Part shown: positions 17,021 through 26,741 of the stretch, one piece after another | Position numbering within the stretch: position 1 is the stretch's first letter | How the letters are laid out: each line of letters opens with the position of its first letter | Assembly: GCA_023437715.1 (NCBI GenBank) | Contig: JAEZFK010000026.1 | Location: 1-64,000, forward strand | Length of the DNA: 64,000 nucleotides | Reading direction: 5' to 3' | Origin: Bacillota bacterium | GTDB taxonomy: Bacteria > Bacillota > Clostridia > Lachnospirales > Lachnospiraceae | Position numbers and translations under genes: made by a program | Notes under the pieces: model-generated | What the model was told of the DNA's origin: nothing | The model's input: only the letters and a program-made list of their open reading frames with translations | Database searches by the model: none

Positions 17021-17830
17021 ATGAATAAACAGATTGAAAAAGCATATGAAGAACGGCCCAGAAATACGGTTTACCAGATCGCAGTATCCGCAGTAGTCCT
17101 GGTTCTGATCCTGTGGTCAGGCTCTGCCGTGGATTTTTCAGGCAGCGGTCTTGGCGGCCTTCAGATTGCCGGAAATATTTTAAACGGCATTGCCCATCCG
17201 GATACGAAGCTGTTATTTAACTTCACGCTTCAGGGAGTTCCTTATCTGCTTCTGGAAACGGTCTGCATTGCATTTTTAGGAACTCTGGTGGGAGCGTTTC
17301 TCGCCATTCCCCTTTCCTTTTTATCCGCCTCCAACCTGATGCCCGTGCCGGTGGCTTACATAAGCCGTCTGGTCATTATGGCGGTGCGGACCATCCCGGC
17401 CTTTGTCTACGGCCTCATGTTCATCCGCGTCAGCGGGCCCGGTGCCTTTACAGGACTTTTGACCATGTCCGTCTGCTCCATCGGCATGGTGTCGAAAATG
17501 TATATTGAAGCCATTGAAGACTTAGATACCAGAATTCTGGAATCCTTAGATGCCTGCGGCTGCAGCACCTTCCAGAAGATCCGGTACGGAATCCTGCCTC
17601 AGCTGATTCCAAACTTCGCCTCCACGGTAATCTACCGGTTTGACGTTAATTTAAGGGATGCTACGGTCCTGGGACTGGTGGGAGCCGGAGGCATCGGAGC
17701 TCCTTTGATCTTTGCCATGAATTCCTACCGGTGGAATGAAGCAGGAGCCATTCTGGTAGGCCTTATTGTCCTGGTCCTGCTGGTAGAATACATATCCACC
17801 AGAATCCGCGTGAAGCTGGCCAGGGGGTGA
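17021..17830 (+). CDS. Phosphonate-type ABC permease (PhnE-like, 2)
   Basis: A 269-residue permease related to the preceding one, with the coupling segment ESLDACGCSTFQKIRYG and about six helices. AGGAGGG precedes the ATG, 12 bases after phnE1. Two permease genes with one ATPase is a common arrangement in Firmicute Phn-type importers. Confidence 0.9.
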   Translation: MNKQIEKAYEERPRNTVYQIAVSAVVLVLILWSGSAVDFSGSGLGGLQIAGNILNGIAHPDTKLLFNFTLQGVPYLLLETVCIAFLGTLVGAFLAIPLSFLSASNLMPVPVAYISRLVIMAVRTIPAFVYGLMFIRVSGPGAFTGLLTMSVCSIGMVSKMYIEAIEDLDTRILESLDACGCSTFQKIRYGILPQLIPNFASTVIYRFDVNLRDATVLGLVGAGGIGAPLIFAMNSYRWNEAGAILVGLIVLVLLVEYISTRIRVKLARG

Positions 17831-17834
17831 CGGA

Positions 17835-19349
17835 TTGGAGAAGAAAGCGAGAATCTATTATACCTCAGATGTTCACGGATATCTTTTCCCCACCTCTTAC
17901 GGGGACAGGGAAGAAAGGCCCATGGGGCTTTTAAACTGTATCTCCAACTTTAAAAAGGACGGAAATACCCTGATTTTCGACGGCGGGGACACGCTCCAGG
18001 GCTCTCCCCTTGCCGCCTATATTTCCCGGAAAGACCGGGCCCCGGAAACAGACCCCATAGCCCAGGTGTACAACCGGGCGGGCTACGATGCTGTGGTTCC
18101 GGGAAACCATGACTTTAATTTCGGCTATGAACGCCTTTCCGGGTACTTCCAGGCCCTGCATGGGGTCTGCCTCTGCGCCAATGCCAGAGATTTGGGCGGA
18201 AAGGCCCGGATAGCCGGAAGTCATATCTTTACCCTGGAAAACGGACTCCGCATAGGAGTGACCGGAATCGTGACAGATTATGTAAATGTGTGGGAGCAGC
18301 CGGAGCATTTGGAGAAGATACAGATTACTGATGCCTTTGAAGCCGCCTCAGAGGAACTGTCAAGGCTTAAAAAGGATGCAGACGTTACCATCTGCATCTA
18401 TCACGGCGGCTATGAATGCGACTTAGACAGCGGAGCTGTCTTAAGTACCACCGGGGAAAACGTGGGCTGGCGCATTTTAAAGGAACTGGATTATGACCTT
18501 CTTTTAACCGCCCATCAGCACATGACCATACCCGGAAAGGAGATTTTCGGAACCCACACCTTACAGCTTACCGCCAATGCTGTCCAATACGCCTGTCTGG
18601 AGGTGACCATGAAGGAGGGGAAAGCTTCTGTAACGTCCTCCATCTGCCCTGCCGGGCGGGTTCATGAAAAGGAACCATATGAATCCCTGCTTCCCCTTGA
18701 GGAATCGGTTCAGGAATGGCTGGATGAGGACATCGGCCGCTTAAAGGAGCCTGTCCCGGAAATGAGCAAGCTGGACATGGCCCTTCACGGGTCGGCCATT
18801 GCGGACTTTTTCAATCAGGTCCAGCTGGAATATTCAGGGGCTGATATCTCCTGCGTGGGTCTGGGAAATTCCCCCATCAGCCTGCCGGACCGGGTGACCA
18901 TGCGGGATCTGGTGCGGGTGTACCCCTTTTCCAATACTCTCGTAGTCCTTGAGATGGACGAAAAGGCCCTTAAGAAAGCCCTGGAGCGCTGCGCCGAATA
19001 TTTCACCTTAAGGGATGGGAGTATAGAAATCTCAGACGTATTTTTAAAACCTAAGGTGGAGCATTACAATTATGATTATTTTTCCGGCATTACCTTTGAG
19101 CTGGACTTAAAGGCTCCTGTGGGAAGCCGGGTGAAGAAAATCCTGTATAAGGGCGGGACTTTCCCGGAACATCCCTTAAGCCTCTGCATGAGCGATTACC
19201 GGGCCAGCGGCACCGGAGGCTATGAGGTGTACAGGGAGTGCAGGGTCATAAAGCGCATCGGCATGGAGGTTCCCCAGATGGCTCTGGAATATTTAGAAAA
19301 GCATCCGGTGGTGGAAATCCAGCGGAGAGGCGGCATTGTCCTGTTGTAG
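17835..19349 (+). CDS. 5'-nucleotidase/2',3'-cyclic phosphodiesterase family (UshA/YunD-like), cytoplasmic
   Basis: A 504-residue two-domain enzyme: calcineurin-like metallophosphatase (YYTSDVHGYLFPT, FDGGDTLQGS, VVPGNHDFNFG, LTAHQHMTIPG) followed by the 5_nucleotid_C substrate domain (about 310-480). UshA-type enzymes hydrolyse nucleotides and UDP-sugars outside the cell, but no signal peptide is present here, as in Bacillus YunD, so it should act in the cytoplasm on imported or internal phosphate esters. It starts at TTG four bases after phnE2, using GGGGTGA as ribosome site. Operon membership suggests that the importer delivers its substrate. Confidence 0.85.
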   Translation: MEKKARIYYTSDVHGYLFPTSYGDREERPMGLLNCISNFKKDGNTLIFDGGDTLQGSPLAAYISRKDRAPETDPIAQVYNRAGYDAVVPGNHDFNFGYERLSGYFQALHGVCLCANARDLGGKARIAGSHIFTLENGLRIGVTGIVTDYVNVWEQPEHLEKIQITDAFEAASEELSRLKKDADVTICIYHGGYECDLDSGAVLSTTGENVGWRILKELDYDLLLTAHQHMTIPGKEIFGTHTLQLTANAVQYACLEVTMKEGKASVTSSICPAGRVHEKEPYESLLPLEESVQEWLDEDIGRLKEPVPEMSKLDMALHGSAIADFFNQVQLEYSGADISCVGLGNSPISLPDRVTMRDLVRVYPFSNTLVVLEMDEKALKKALERCAEYFTLRDGSIEISDVFLKPKVEHYNYDYFSGITFELDLKAPVGSRVKKILYKGGTFPEHPLSLCMSDYRASGTGGYEVYRECRVIKRIGMEVPQMALEYLEKHPVVEIQRRGGIVLL

Positions 19350-19482
19350 AAAGGGATTGTCCCACCCCTCCCCATTATCATTCGATATATAAGAAAATTC
19401 CGTTAAATGAAAACCATTGGATTAATTATAAAAATGATACGGTTAATTAAATCAGTTTGTTTTTCTTAAGTCTTGAAATTGC

Positions 19483-19511
19483 TTGACAAAAGCCGGTCTT
19501 TCCTTTAGTCT
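19483..19511 (+). promoter_or_regulatory. Promoter of amtB-glnK
   Basis: TTGACA (19483-19488), 17 bases, TAGTCT (19506-19511); a consensus -35 with a weaker -10. Transcription should start near 19518, just before the ANTAR-type leader. Confidence 0.6.
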
Positions 19512-19517
19512 ACCCCT

Positions 19518-19599
19518 ATACCGGAAACGGGAAAAAACTTCAGGGCAATGGAGCCATAACATTGTGCAGAGACGCACAGAGTTATGGCTTGATTTTTTT
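19518..19599 (+). promoter_or_regulatory. ANTAR-type antiterminator/terminator leader upstream of amtB
   Basis: Two hairpins carry six-base loops with A at position 1 and G at position 4, the signature of ANTAR-protein RNA targets: P1 GGC-AATGGA-GCC (19544-19555) and P2 TGTGC-AGAGAC-GCACA (19563-19578). A terminator, AGCCATAAC (19552-19560) paired with GTTATGGCT (19581-19589) and followed by T7, uses the 3' arm of P1 as part of its own 5' arm, so the two folds exclude each other. An ANTAR protein binding P1/P2 would allow read-through into amtB. The P1 stem is short (3 bp). No ANTAR protein is encoded in the window. Confidence 0.7.
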
Positions 19600-19629
19600 G
19601 CCCAAATCAAAAAAGGAGGAGATGCAGTT

Positions 19630-20865
19630 ATGAATCACGGAGATATGGCTTGGCTCTTAATGAGTTCTGCAATGGTTTTTATTATGACGCCGGGACTCGC
19701 ATTTTTTTACGGAGGTCTGGTAAAGCGCAGAAACGTTATTAACACCATAATGTCATCTGCCATCATGATGGGCGTGGGATCCGTTCTGTGGGTTCTGGTT
19801 GGCTTTTCCCTGTCTTTCAGCGGGGATGTGGGAGGGATCATCGGCGATTTAAAATGGGTGGGATTAAATTTTGACACCTTTGCGGATACCACACTTCCTT
19901 ACCCCAACACTCTGGCGTTTGCCATATTCCAGATGATGTTCGCCATCATCGCCCCGGCTTTGATTACGGGTGCCATAGCAGAGCGCATGAAGTTCTCTTC
20001 CCTGGTCCTTTTTGTGTCTCTCTGGTCCTTAATCGTCTATTATCCCCTGGCCCACATGGTGTGGGGCGGCGGCTATTTATTCCAGATCGGCTCCGTTGAC
20101 TTTGCAGGCGGAAATGTGGTGCACATCAGCTCCGGCGTCAGTGCCCTGGTGATATCCATTCTTCTGGGAAAACGCAGAAACTTAGGAAAAGCGCCCTACC
20201 ATCCCCACAATATTCCTTTCGTATTCCTCGGAGCCTCTCTGCTCTGGTTTGGGTGGTTCGGCTTTAACGGCGGCAGCGCTCTGGCAGCAAATGAGCTGGC
20301 GGCCCACGCATTTATGACGACCAACACTGCGGCGGCCTCTGCCCTTCTTTCCTGGACCTTAATCGAGGTGGTAAAAAACGGGAAGCCCACCCTGGTAGGC
20401 GCTTCCACCGGCATGGTCATCGGCCTGGTGGCCATTACCCCCGGAGCCGGTTTTGTTCCGATTTGGGCGGCAATCATCATCGGCGGACTGGTCAGCCCTA
20501 TTTGTTATTTCTTCATCAATGTCATCAAGCCTAAATTCGGCTATGATGATGCGCTGGATGTCTTCGGATGCCACGGCATCGGAGGTATCTGGGGAGGCAT
20601 TGCAACCGGAATCTTTGCACAGACCAGCATTAATCCGGCAGCAGCCTGGAATGGTCTGGCATTCGGCGAAGCCACCCTTTTCCTCCGCCAGCTGGCGGCC
20701 ATCGTGATCACCATTGTGATCGCTGCCGTTGGAACGCTGATTGCCGCAGGGATTACTTCACTGGTAACCAAAGGAATTACTGTTTCAAAGAAAAATGAAG
20801 CTCTCGGACTTGATATCTCAGAGCATGGAGAAACCGCTTATCCGGCATTTAACGGAATGGATTAG
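19630..20865 (+). CDS. amtB: Ammonium transporter
   Basis: A 412-residue Amt/MEP/Rh channel for NH4+/NH3 with about 11 helices. Family landmarks are FMTPGLAFFYGGLV-like sequence near the N-terminus, MVWGGG, FGWFGFNGGS and DALDVFGCHGIGGIWG, which contains the second pore histidine. The start at 19630 follows AAAGGAGG; upstream in-frame codons belong to the leader RNA. It is followed by glnK, the PII protein that gates Amt channels. Expression is probably controlled by the ANTAR-type leader. Confidence 0.94.
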   Translation: MNHGDMAWLLMSSAMVFIMTPGLAFFYGGLVKRRNVINTIMSSAIMMGVGSVLWVLVGFSLSFSGDVGGIIGDLKWVGLNFDTFADTTLPYPNTLAFAIFQMMFAIIAPALITGAIAERMKFSSLVLFVSLWSLIVYYPLAHMVWGGGYLFQIGSVDFAGGNVVHISSGVSALVISILLGKRRNLGKAPYHPHNIPFVFLGASLLWFGWFGFNGGSALAANELAAHAFMTTNTAAASALLSWTLIEVVKNGKPTLVGASTGMVIGLVAITPGAGFVPIWAAIIIGGLVSPICYFFINVIKPKFGYDDALDVFGCHGIGGIWGGIATGIFAQTSINPAAAWNGLAFGEATLFLRQLAAIVITIVIAAVGTLIAAGITSLVTKGITVSKKNEALGLDISEHGETAYPAFNGMD

Positions 20866-20884
20866 GAGACTGGAGGTCCGTCAT

Positions 20885-21226
20885 ATGAAAAAAATAGAAG
20901 CGTATATCCGTCCGGAAAAGCTGGAGGATATTAAGGAAATCATGGATGAACTGAATTTAAACGGCTTGAGCGTCATGCAGGTCATGGGCTGCGGAAACCA
21001 GAAGGGCTGGACGGAATTTGTCCGGGGCATGGAAGTGGATTATAACTTCCTTACAAAGATCAAAATTGAAACCGTAGTTCTCGACGGCCAGGCAGAGGCT
21101 GTGATAAAGGCCATCACAAAAAGAGCCTGTACCGGAGAATTCGGCGACGGGAAAATATTCATCTCCGACGTACAGGATGCCGTCCGGATCCGTACCGGAG
21201 AACGGGGAAATGATGCCATCAAATAG
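20885..21226 (+). CDS. glnK: PII nitrogen regulatory protein (GlnK-like) lacking the uridylylation tyrosine
   Basis: A 113-residue PII trimer subunit that senses ATP/ADP and 2-oxoglutarate and plugs the Amt channel. The nucleotide-binding C-terminal signature is intact (GDGKIFISDVQDAVRIRTGERG region). In the T-loop the usual YRGAEY reads FVRGMEV, so Tyr51, the classical uridylylation site, is Val; control is therefore likely by ligand binding alone, as in many Firmicutes. The ATG at 20885 lies 19 bases after amtB and follows GGAGG. Confidence 0.93.
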   Translation: MKKIEAYIRPEKLEDIKEIMDELNLNGLSVMQVMGCGNQKGWTEFVRGMEVDYNFLTKIKIETVVLDGQAEAVIKAITKRACTGEFGDGKIFISDVQDAVRIRTGERGNDAIK

Positions 21227-21337
21227 TTCCCCATAGTCCGCTGCAATATTTTTTCTCTCACCCCGTTGAAAGTATTTCCGATTCTATTTATAATAGGAGA
21301 AAAATACCCAAAGAGAATGGGCGGGAGAGAGAAACAT

Positions 21338-21715
21338 ATGAGTATCAGGGCTATAGTAGTGGACAATTCAGAAGAACTTCTGATGAAACTGACAAGTATT
21401 TTAAAGGAAATAGAAGAAATTGAGCTTTGCGGAAGCTTTAACGAGGCCATTGCCGCCATCCAGCATGTAAAGGATCATCCCGTTGATCTGGTGTTTTCCG
21501 ACGTAGTCATGCCGGATATCAGCGGCATAACCCTGGCCTCAAAGCTTTATGCGCTTCCCAATCCGCCGGAGGTGGTACTGCTTTCCGGCATTCCGGGATT
21601 TTCTCTGGAGGCGTGGAAGATCCGGGCCTTTGGCTTTATCATAAAGCCGTATACAAAGCTGCAGATTGTTAAGATGATTGGAAAGTATAAGAAAGAACGG
21701 GCGGCGGAGGCCTGA
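21338..21715 (+). CDS. Stand-alone response regulator receiver protein
   Basis: A 125-residue single CheY-like receiver domain with no output domain. The phosphorylation aspartate is in VFSDVVMPD, the conserved Ser/Thr position is in LLSG and the lysine in IIKPY. The usual acidic pair near the N-terminus is VDNS, with one Asp replaced by Asn, so metal binding may be weakened. It follows glnK by about 110 bases and ends before a strong terminator. It could relay a signal in nitrogen control, but it lacks the ANTAR domain needed to act on the amtB leader itself. GGGAGAGA precedes the chosen ATG. Confidence 0.75.
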   Translation: MSIRAIVVDNSEELLMKLTSILKEIEEIELCGSFNEAIAAIQHVKDHPVDLVFSDVVMPDISGITLASKLYALPNPPEVVLLSGIPGFSLEAWKIRAFGFIIKPYTKLQIVKMIGKYKKERAAEA

Positions 21716-21747
21716 TGGAAGCCGCCGGCAGAAGATACCGAAGTGTT

Positions 21748-21789
21748 GCTTCGCAGTTAATTACAGGTTAATTAACTGCGAAGCTTTTT
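21748..21789 (+). terminator. Strong intrinsic terminator
   Basis: A perfect 16-base inverted repeat, GCTTCGCAGTTAATTA with TAATTAACTGCGAAGC, is followed by T5. It closes the amtB-glnK-receiver unit. Confidence 0.92.
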
Positions 21790-21830
21790 GTGCCTTTTGT
21801 ACCGGAAAATATCACTTTTTGCATTTTAAA

Positions 21831-21859
21831 TGGACGAACCTAGTGTACTATGCTATAAT
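21831..21859 (+). promoter_or_regulatory. Promoter of gdpP-rplI-dnaB
   Basis: TGGACG (21831-21836), 17 bases, TATAAT (21854-21859), 48 bases before gdpP. Confidence 0.65.
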
Positions 21860-21906
21860 AATAAGATAGAGAAAAAAGCCCTCTTTTTTTCCATAAGGAG
21901 AAAGAT

Positions 21907-23967
21907 ATGAAAGATAAGTTCAAAATAAAGGGACAACTGCGGACGTATATGCAATGGCCGCTTTATTTAAGCGCCCTGCTGATTGCCGCCAATGTGGTGA
22001 TCGGTGCGGTAAGCGCAAAAGCGGGTATTGTTATGGCGGTTTTTACGCTCTTGTATATCGGAATTGCGGTATGGCTCTACACTTACAGAAGAAAGCGCCT
22101 GCTGGGCGGGATCGTGGAATTTTCCGCGGAATATTCCTGGATGCAGAAGCAGCTTCTTACGGATCTTGAGCTTCCATATGGAATTGCTGATGAAAGCGGA
22201 CGGATTCTCTGGGGAAATGCCGCGTTTACGGAGGTATTGGGGGAAGAAAAGCCCTTAAAGACCACCAGGAAAAATCTCATGGCTCTTTTCCCGGAGATAA
22301 CAAAGGAAGTCTTAAAGCTTCAGGACGGACCGGCTGTTTTGCATACTGTCCGCAACGGACGGAACTACCAGATCCGGCTGAAAGCCGTTTATATGAATGA
22401 CTCCCCCCAGTCCATCACCCAGGCCATTGGAGTGGAAGCGACGGGGCAGATGCTGACTGCTGTTTACCTCTTTGATGAGACGGAAATCCTCGGCTATAAG
22501 CAGATGGTGGATGACCAGAAGATGGTGGCGGGACTGATTTATCTGGATAATTACGATGAGGCCTTAGAGAGTGTGGAGGAAGTGCGCCGCTCCCTGCTTA
22601 CTGCCCTTATCGACCGGAAGATCACCAAATACTTTACCAACATGGGCGGGATTGTCAAGAAGCTGGAAAAAGACAAGTATTTTATCGCCATCAAGCAGTC
22701 CTGTGTCAAGGAACTGAAAGAGAACCGTTTTTCCATTCTGGAAGAGGTAAAGACCGTCAATATCGGAAATGAGATGGCCGTCACCTTAAGCATCGGCCTT
22801 GGCATGAATGGGGACAGCTATTACAAGAATTATGATTTAGCCAGAATCGCCATTGATATGGCCCTGGGCAGGGGCGGCGACCAGGCAGTGGTAAAGGACG
22901 GAGAGAGAATCCAGTATTTCGGCGGCAAGGCCCAGCAGGTGGAAAAGACGACCCGCGTAAAGGCCCGGGTGAAAGCCCATGCTCTCCGGGAGCTGATGGA
23001 GACCAAGGACCGGATTCTCATTATGGGACACCGCCTGACGGATATAGACTCCTTTGGGGCGGCGGTGGGCATTTACCGCATTGCCACGGCCATGGATAAA
23101 AAGGCAAACATCATCATCAATGAAGTGACCAAGACCGTCCGGCCTCTGCTGGATCGTTTTACAGGAAATGCCGATTACCCTGAGGACATATTCCTCACAG
23201 GAGCTAAGGCCGCGGAGCTGGTGGACGCCAACACCCTTTTGGTGGTGGTGGATGTAAACCGTCCCAGCATCACCGATGCGCCGGAGCTGTTGCGGCTGGT
23301 TAAGACCATAGTGGTTCTGGACCATCACAGGCAGAGCAGCGAAATCATTGATAACGCAGTCCTTTCCTATGTGGAACCTTATGCCTCTTCGGCCTGTGAA
23401 ATGGTGGCCGAGGTGCTGCAGTACATTGCGGACGGGATTAAGATCAAGTGGGCGGAGGCCGACGCCTTATACGCTGGAATCGTCATTGATACCAATAACT
23501 TTACCAATCAGACAGGCGTCAGAACCTTTGAGGCGGCAGCATTCTTAAGAAGAAACGGGGCCGATGTGGTCCGGGTGCGGAAGCTGTTTAGGGACGATCT
23601 GGTGGATTACAAGGCAAAGGCGGAGGCTGTCCGGGAGGCGGAGATTTTCGAAAACTGTTTTGCCATCAGCATCTGCCCGTCGGAAGGCTTGGGAAGTCCT
23701 ACGGTAGTGGGGGCTCAGGCGGCCAACGAACTCCTTGACATTACAGGGATCAAGGCATCCATTGTCATGACGGATTATAACCACGCCATTTATTTAAGCG
23801 CCCGTTCCATTGATGACGTCAATGTACAGGTCATGATGGAAAAGCTGGGAGGCGGCGGACACCGCAATATTGCGGGGGCGCAGCTGGAAGGCGCAACCAT
23901 TGAAGAAGCAAAAACCCGCGTAAAAGCGGTCATTAAAGAAATGTTAGCGAAGGGAGACATATCATAA
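21907..23967 (+). CDS. gdpP: Cyclic-di-AMP phosphodiesterase GdpP
   Basis: A 686-residue membrane protein that hydrolyses c-di-AMP to pApA and so affects osmotic and cell-wall homeostasis. Two N-terminal transmembrane helices (about 15-60) are followed by a PAS-like domain, a degenerate GGDEF domain (about 170-320) and a DHH/DHHA1 phosphodiesterase module. Catalytic motifs visible are [25 protein letters not shown] and [12 protein letters not shown]. It overlaps rplI by one base, and the gdpP-rplI-dnaB order is widely conserved in Firmicutes. Confidence 0.93.
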   Translation: MKDKFKIKGQLRTYMQWPLYLSALLIAANVVIGAVSAKAGIVMAVFTLLYIGIAVWLYTYRRKRLLGGIVEFSAEYSWMQKQLLTDLELPYGIADESGRILWGNAAFTEVLGEEKPLKTTRKNLMALFPEITKEVLKLQDGPAVLHTVRNGRNYQIRLKAVYMNDSPQSITQAIGVEATGQMLTAVYLFDETEILGYKQMVDDQKMVAGLIYLDNYDEALESVEEVRRSLLTALIDRKITKYFTNMGGIVKKLEKDKYFIAIKQSCVKELKENRFSILEEVKTVNIGNEMAVTLSIGLGMNGDSYYKNYDLARIAIDMALGRGGDQAVVKDGERIQYFGGKAQQVEKTTRVKARVKAHALRELMETKDRILIMGHRLTDIDSFGAAVGIYRIATAMDKKANIIINEVTKTVRPLLDRFTGNADYPEDIFLTGAKAAELVDANTLLVVVDVNRPSITDAPELLRLVKTIVVLDHHRQSSEIIDNAVLSYVEPYASSACEMVAEVLQYIADGIKIKWAEADALYAGIVIDTNNFTNQTGVRTFEAAAFLRRNGADVVRVRKLFRDDLVDYKAKAEAVREAEIFENCFAISICPSEGLGSPTVVGAQAANELLDITGIKASIVMTDYNHAIYLSARSIDDVNVQVMMEKLGGGGHRNIAGAQLEGATIEEAKTRVKAVIKEMLAKGDIS

Positions 23968-24413
23968 TGGAAGTAGTATTATTGGAAGACGTAAAAGCAC
24001 TGGGTAAAAAGGGACAGATCGTTAAGGTAAACGACGGATATGCAAGAAATTTCATTCTCCCGAAAAAGCTTGGAATCGAAGCAACCACAAAGAATTTAAA
24101 TGATTTAAAGCTTCAGAAAGCCAATGAGGCGAGAATTGCGGCAGAGCAGCTGAAAGCGGCCCAGGATCTTGGCGCCAAGCTGTCGGAGGCTTCCGTTACC
24201 CTGTCTATCAAGGCGGGAGAGGGCGGCAGGGCCTTTGGCTCCGTATCAGGAAAGGAAATCGCAGCGGCCATTCAGAGCCAGCTGGGATATGATATTGATA
24301 AAAAGAAACTGGTTCTTCCTGAACCTCTTAAGACTTTCGGTTCCCATGAGGTTCCGGTCAAGCTTCACAAGGATGTAACTGCAAAGCTGATCGTTAAGGT
24401 AGTGGAGAGCTAG
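23967..24413 (+). CDS. rplI: 50S ribosomal protein L9
   Basis: A 148-residue ribosomal protein with the L9 layout: N-terminal 23S-binding domain with the [12 protein letters not shown] motif, a long connecting helix rich in Ala/Lys/Glu, and the C-terminal domain. Its ATG shares one base with the gdpP stop codon (TAATG). Confidence 0.96.
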   Translation: MEVVLLEDVKALGKKGQIVKVNDGYARNFILPKKLGIEATTKNLNDLKLQKANEARIAAEQLKAAQDLGAKLSEASVTLSIKAGEGGRAFGSVSGKEIAAAIQSQLGYDIDKKKLVLPEPLKTFGSHEVPVKLHKDVTAKLIVKVVES

Positions 24414-24424
24414 GAGGCATGGAC

Positions 24425-25759
24425 ATGGATGATGCCCTGATTAAACGGGTCCTTCCTCACAGCATAGAGGCAGAGCAGTCTGTGATCGGCTCCATGCTGA
24501 TGGACCGGGATGCGATTATTGCGGCTTCGGAGATTGTCACGGCAGGAGATTTTTACCAGCACCAGTATGGCGTCATGTACGAGGCCATACTGGAGCTTTT
24601 TAATGAGAACCTTCCTGTGGATCTGGTGACCCTTCAGAACCGTCTGAAAGAGAAAGATGTCCCCCCGGAGGTTTCCAGCCTGGACTTTGTCAGAGACATT
24701 TTAACCACGGTTCCCACCTCTGCAAATGTAAAATCCTATGCCAACATTGTGCGGGATAAGGCTGTCCTGCGGCGGCTTATTAAGGTTAACGAGGACATTG
24801 CCAATACCTGCTATGCGGGAAAGGAACCTCTGGAAACCATTCTGGCCACCACGGAAAAAACTATTTTCAACCTGCTGCAGAACCGGAACTCAGGAGATTT
24901 TGTTCCCATCCGCCAGGTTGCCATGAACGTCCTGGAAAAGATCGAGGAGGCCTCCAAAAACCAGGGGACCGTAACCGGAATCCCTACAGGCTTCATTGAT
25001 CTTGACTACAAGACCTCGGGTCTTCAGCCCTCGGATTTCATCTTAATCGCCGCCCGTCCTTCCATGGGAAAGACGGCCTTTGTATTGAATCTGGTGGACC
25101 ATATATCGGTGAAAAAGGGTCTGCCCTGTATGGTGTTCAGCCTGGAAATGTCAAAGGAGCAGCTGGTCAACCGTATGCTCGCTATGGAATCCAATGTGGA
25201 TTCCCAGAAGCTGAGAACCGGAACCTTATCCGATTCCGACTGGGATGCCGTGGTGGAAGGCATCGGAGTTATCGGCAATTCCAAGCTCATCATAGACGAC
25301 ACTCCCGGAATCTCCATTATGGAGCTGCGGTCCAAATGCCGTAAGATGAAGCTGGAATACGGCCTCAGCGCAGTTATCATCGACTATTTACAGCTGATGA
25401 GCGGAAGCGGAAAGGGCGGCGACAACCGCCAGCAGGAAATTTCTGAAATTTCCAGGTCCTTAAAGGCCCTGGCCAGGGAGCTAAACGCCCCTGTAATCGC
25501 CTTATCCCAGCTTAGCCGTGCCTGTGAAACCAGGCAGGACCACAGGCCCATGCTTTCTGACCTTCGAGAGTCGGGGGCCATTGAGCAGGATGCCGACGTA
25601 GTAATGTTTTTATACCGTGACGATTATTATAATAAGGATACGGATATGCCCAATATTGCGGAAGTAATTATCGCAAAGCAGAGAAACGGCCCCATCGGAA
25701 CCGTCAATCTGGTGTGGCGGCCGGAGTTCACGAAGTTTGCCAATATGGCCCGTCAATAG
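24425..25759 (+). CDS. dnaB: Replicative DNA helicase
   Basis: A 444-residue hexameric helicase that unwinds DNA at the replication fork. The N-terminal DnaB domain begins PHSIEAEQSVIGSML; the RecA-like C-terminal domain has Walker A (ARPSMGKTAF), Walker B (VIIDYLQLM) and the arginine-finger region (LRESGAIEQDADVV). No intein interrupts it. I prefer the ATG at 24425, 7 bases after TAGGAGG, over the ATG at 24419, which almost touches it. Confidence 0.95.
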   Translation: MDDALIKRVLPHSIEAEQSVIGSMLMDRDAIIAASEIVTAGDFYQHQYGVMYEAILELFNENLPVDLVTLQNRLKEKDVPPEVSSLDFVRDILTTVPTSANVKSYANIVRDKAVLRRLIKVNEDIANTCYAGKEPLETILATTEKTIFNLLQNRNSGDFVPIRQVAMNVLEKIEEASKNQGTVTGIPTGFIDLDYKTSGLQPSDFILIAARPSMGKTAFVLNLVDHISVKKGLPCMVFSLEMSKEQLVNRMLAMESNVDSQKLRTGTLSDSDWDAVVEGIGVIGNSKLIIDDTPGISIMELRSKCRKMKLEYGLSAVIIDYLQLMSGSGKGGDNRQQEISEISRSLKALARELNAPVIALSQLSRACETRQDHRPMLSDLRESGAIEQDADVVMFLYRDDYYNKDTDMPNIAEVIIAKQRNGPIGTVNLVWRPEFTKFANMARQ

Positions 25760-25773
25760 AAACCTCAGGTCAG

Positions 25774-25805
25774 GGGCTGCTGTAAAGAAGAACAGCAGCC
25801 CTTTT
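25774..25805 (+). terminator. Intrinsic terminator after dnaB
   Basis: GGGCTGCTGT and ACAGCAGCCC form a 10-base stem followed by TTTT. Confidence 0.88.
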
Positions 25806-26029
25806 AAAATGCTTCCCTTTTCATAAATCTCCGGTTCCAGACGTTTATCACCTTCTTTAAACCCATTCTTTACCCGATGCTTTCCATCCGCCCCGAAAGA
25901 TTGGTTTTTCATCTCATTCCCTTAAAAAAAATTCCAATTCTCATTCATATTCTGTATTAATCCAGCATAAGATATAAATAGTAAGGTTATGAATACTAAA
26001 CTAAACGAACCAAAGGAGAGGATATAGCT

Positions 26030-26692
26030 ATGGCTGAGATACATTACTTAATATCGGATGCATCGAAGAAAGTCGATGTGGAGTCTCATGTCCTTAGATA
26101 CTGGGAGGACGAGCTGGAGTTGAAGATTCCAAGAAATGAGATGGGACACCGGTATTACACCGAAGCACACATCCGTTTATTCAGACAGATCAAGGAATTA
26201 AAGGAAAAGGGATATCAGTTAAAAGCCATTAAGACAGCGCTGGATAAAATCATCGGAGACGACAAGGACCCGGAAATCTCTGATGAATTACTGGAAGGAC
26301 AAGTGACGCAGGAACTGAAGGAAGGCGCCGCATCCGGTCAGGAAGGAGAAACAGGCCTTAGCGAAATACATAATACAGCGCAGGTTACCATTGCACAGGA
26401 TAAAATGGAACAGTTCCAGGAGATTATGAATCATATCATTGGGCGGGCGTTGGAAGTAAATAACGAGCAGTTGAGCCAGGAGGTAAGCTGCCTGGTAAAC
26501 GACAAGGTGATTAAGGAAATGGAATATTTAATGACCTTAAGGGAAGAAAAAGAAGAAGACCGCTTCAAACAGCTGGACGAGCTGCTGCGGACTTATCAGA
26601 AAGATAACAAGGGCCGTGCGGAAGCGGCTGCCTCCAAGATTCCTTTTTTTAACCGCAAAAAGAAGTTCGGGCGCAACGGAAAGAAACTGTAA
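26030..26692 (+). CDS. MerR-like DNA-binding protein with C-terminal coiled coil
   Basis: A 220-residue protein with a MerR-type winged helix at residues 1-75 (VESHVLRYWEDEL, then GHRYYTEAHIRLFRQIKELK). The rest is highly charged and helical, probably a coiled coil (about 115-195), and the C-terminus is basic (FFNRKKKFGRNGKK). No effector domain with conserved cysteines is visible, so it is not a classical metal or drug sensor. It has its own ribosome site (AAAGGAG) and appears monocistronic. The role is unknown; a nucleoid- or division-related DNA-binding protein is one possibility. Confidence 0.75.
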   Translation: MAEIHYLISDASKKVDVESHVLRYWEDELELKIPRNEMGHRYYTEAHIRLFRQIKELKEKGYQLKAIKTALDKIIGDDKDPEISDELLEGQVTQELKEGAASGQEGETGLSEIHNTAQVTIAQDKMEQFQEIMNHIIGRALEVNNEQLSQEVSCLVNDKVIKEMEYLMTLREEKEEDRFKQLDELLRTYQKDNKGRAEAAASKIPFFNRKKKFGRNGKKL

Positions 26693-26741
26693 AACCACAT
26701 TACTTTCAGAGAAAAGAGCAGGAAGACCGGCTCAGGCAAAG

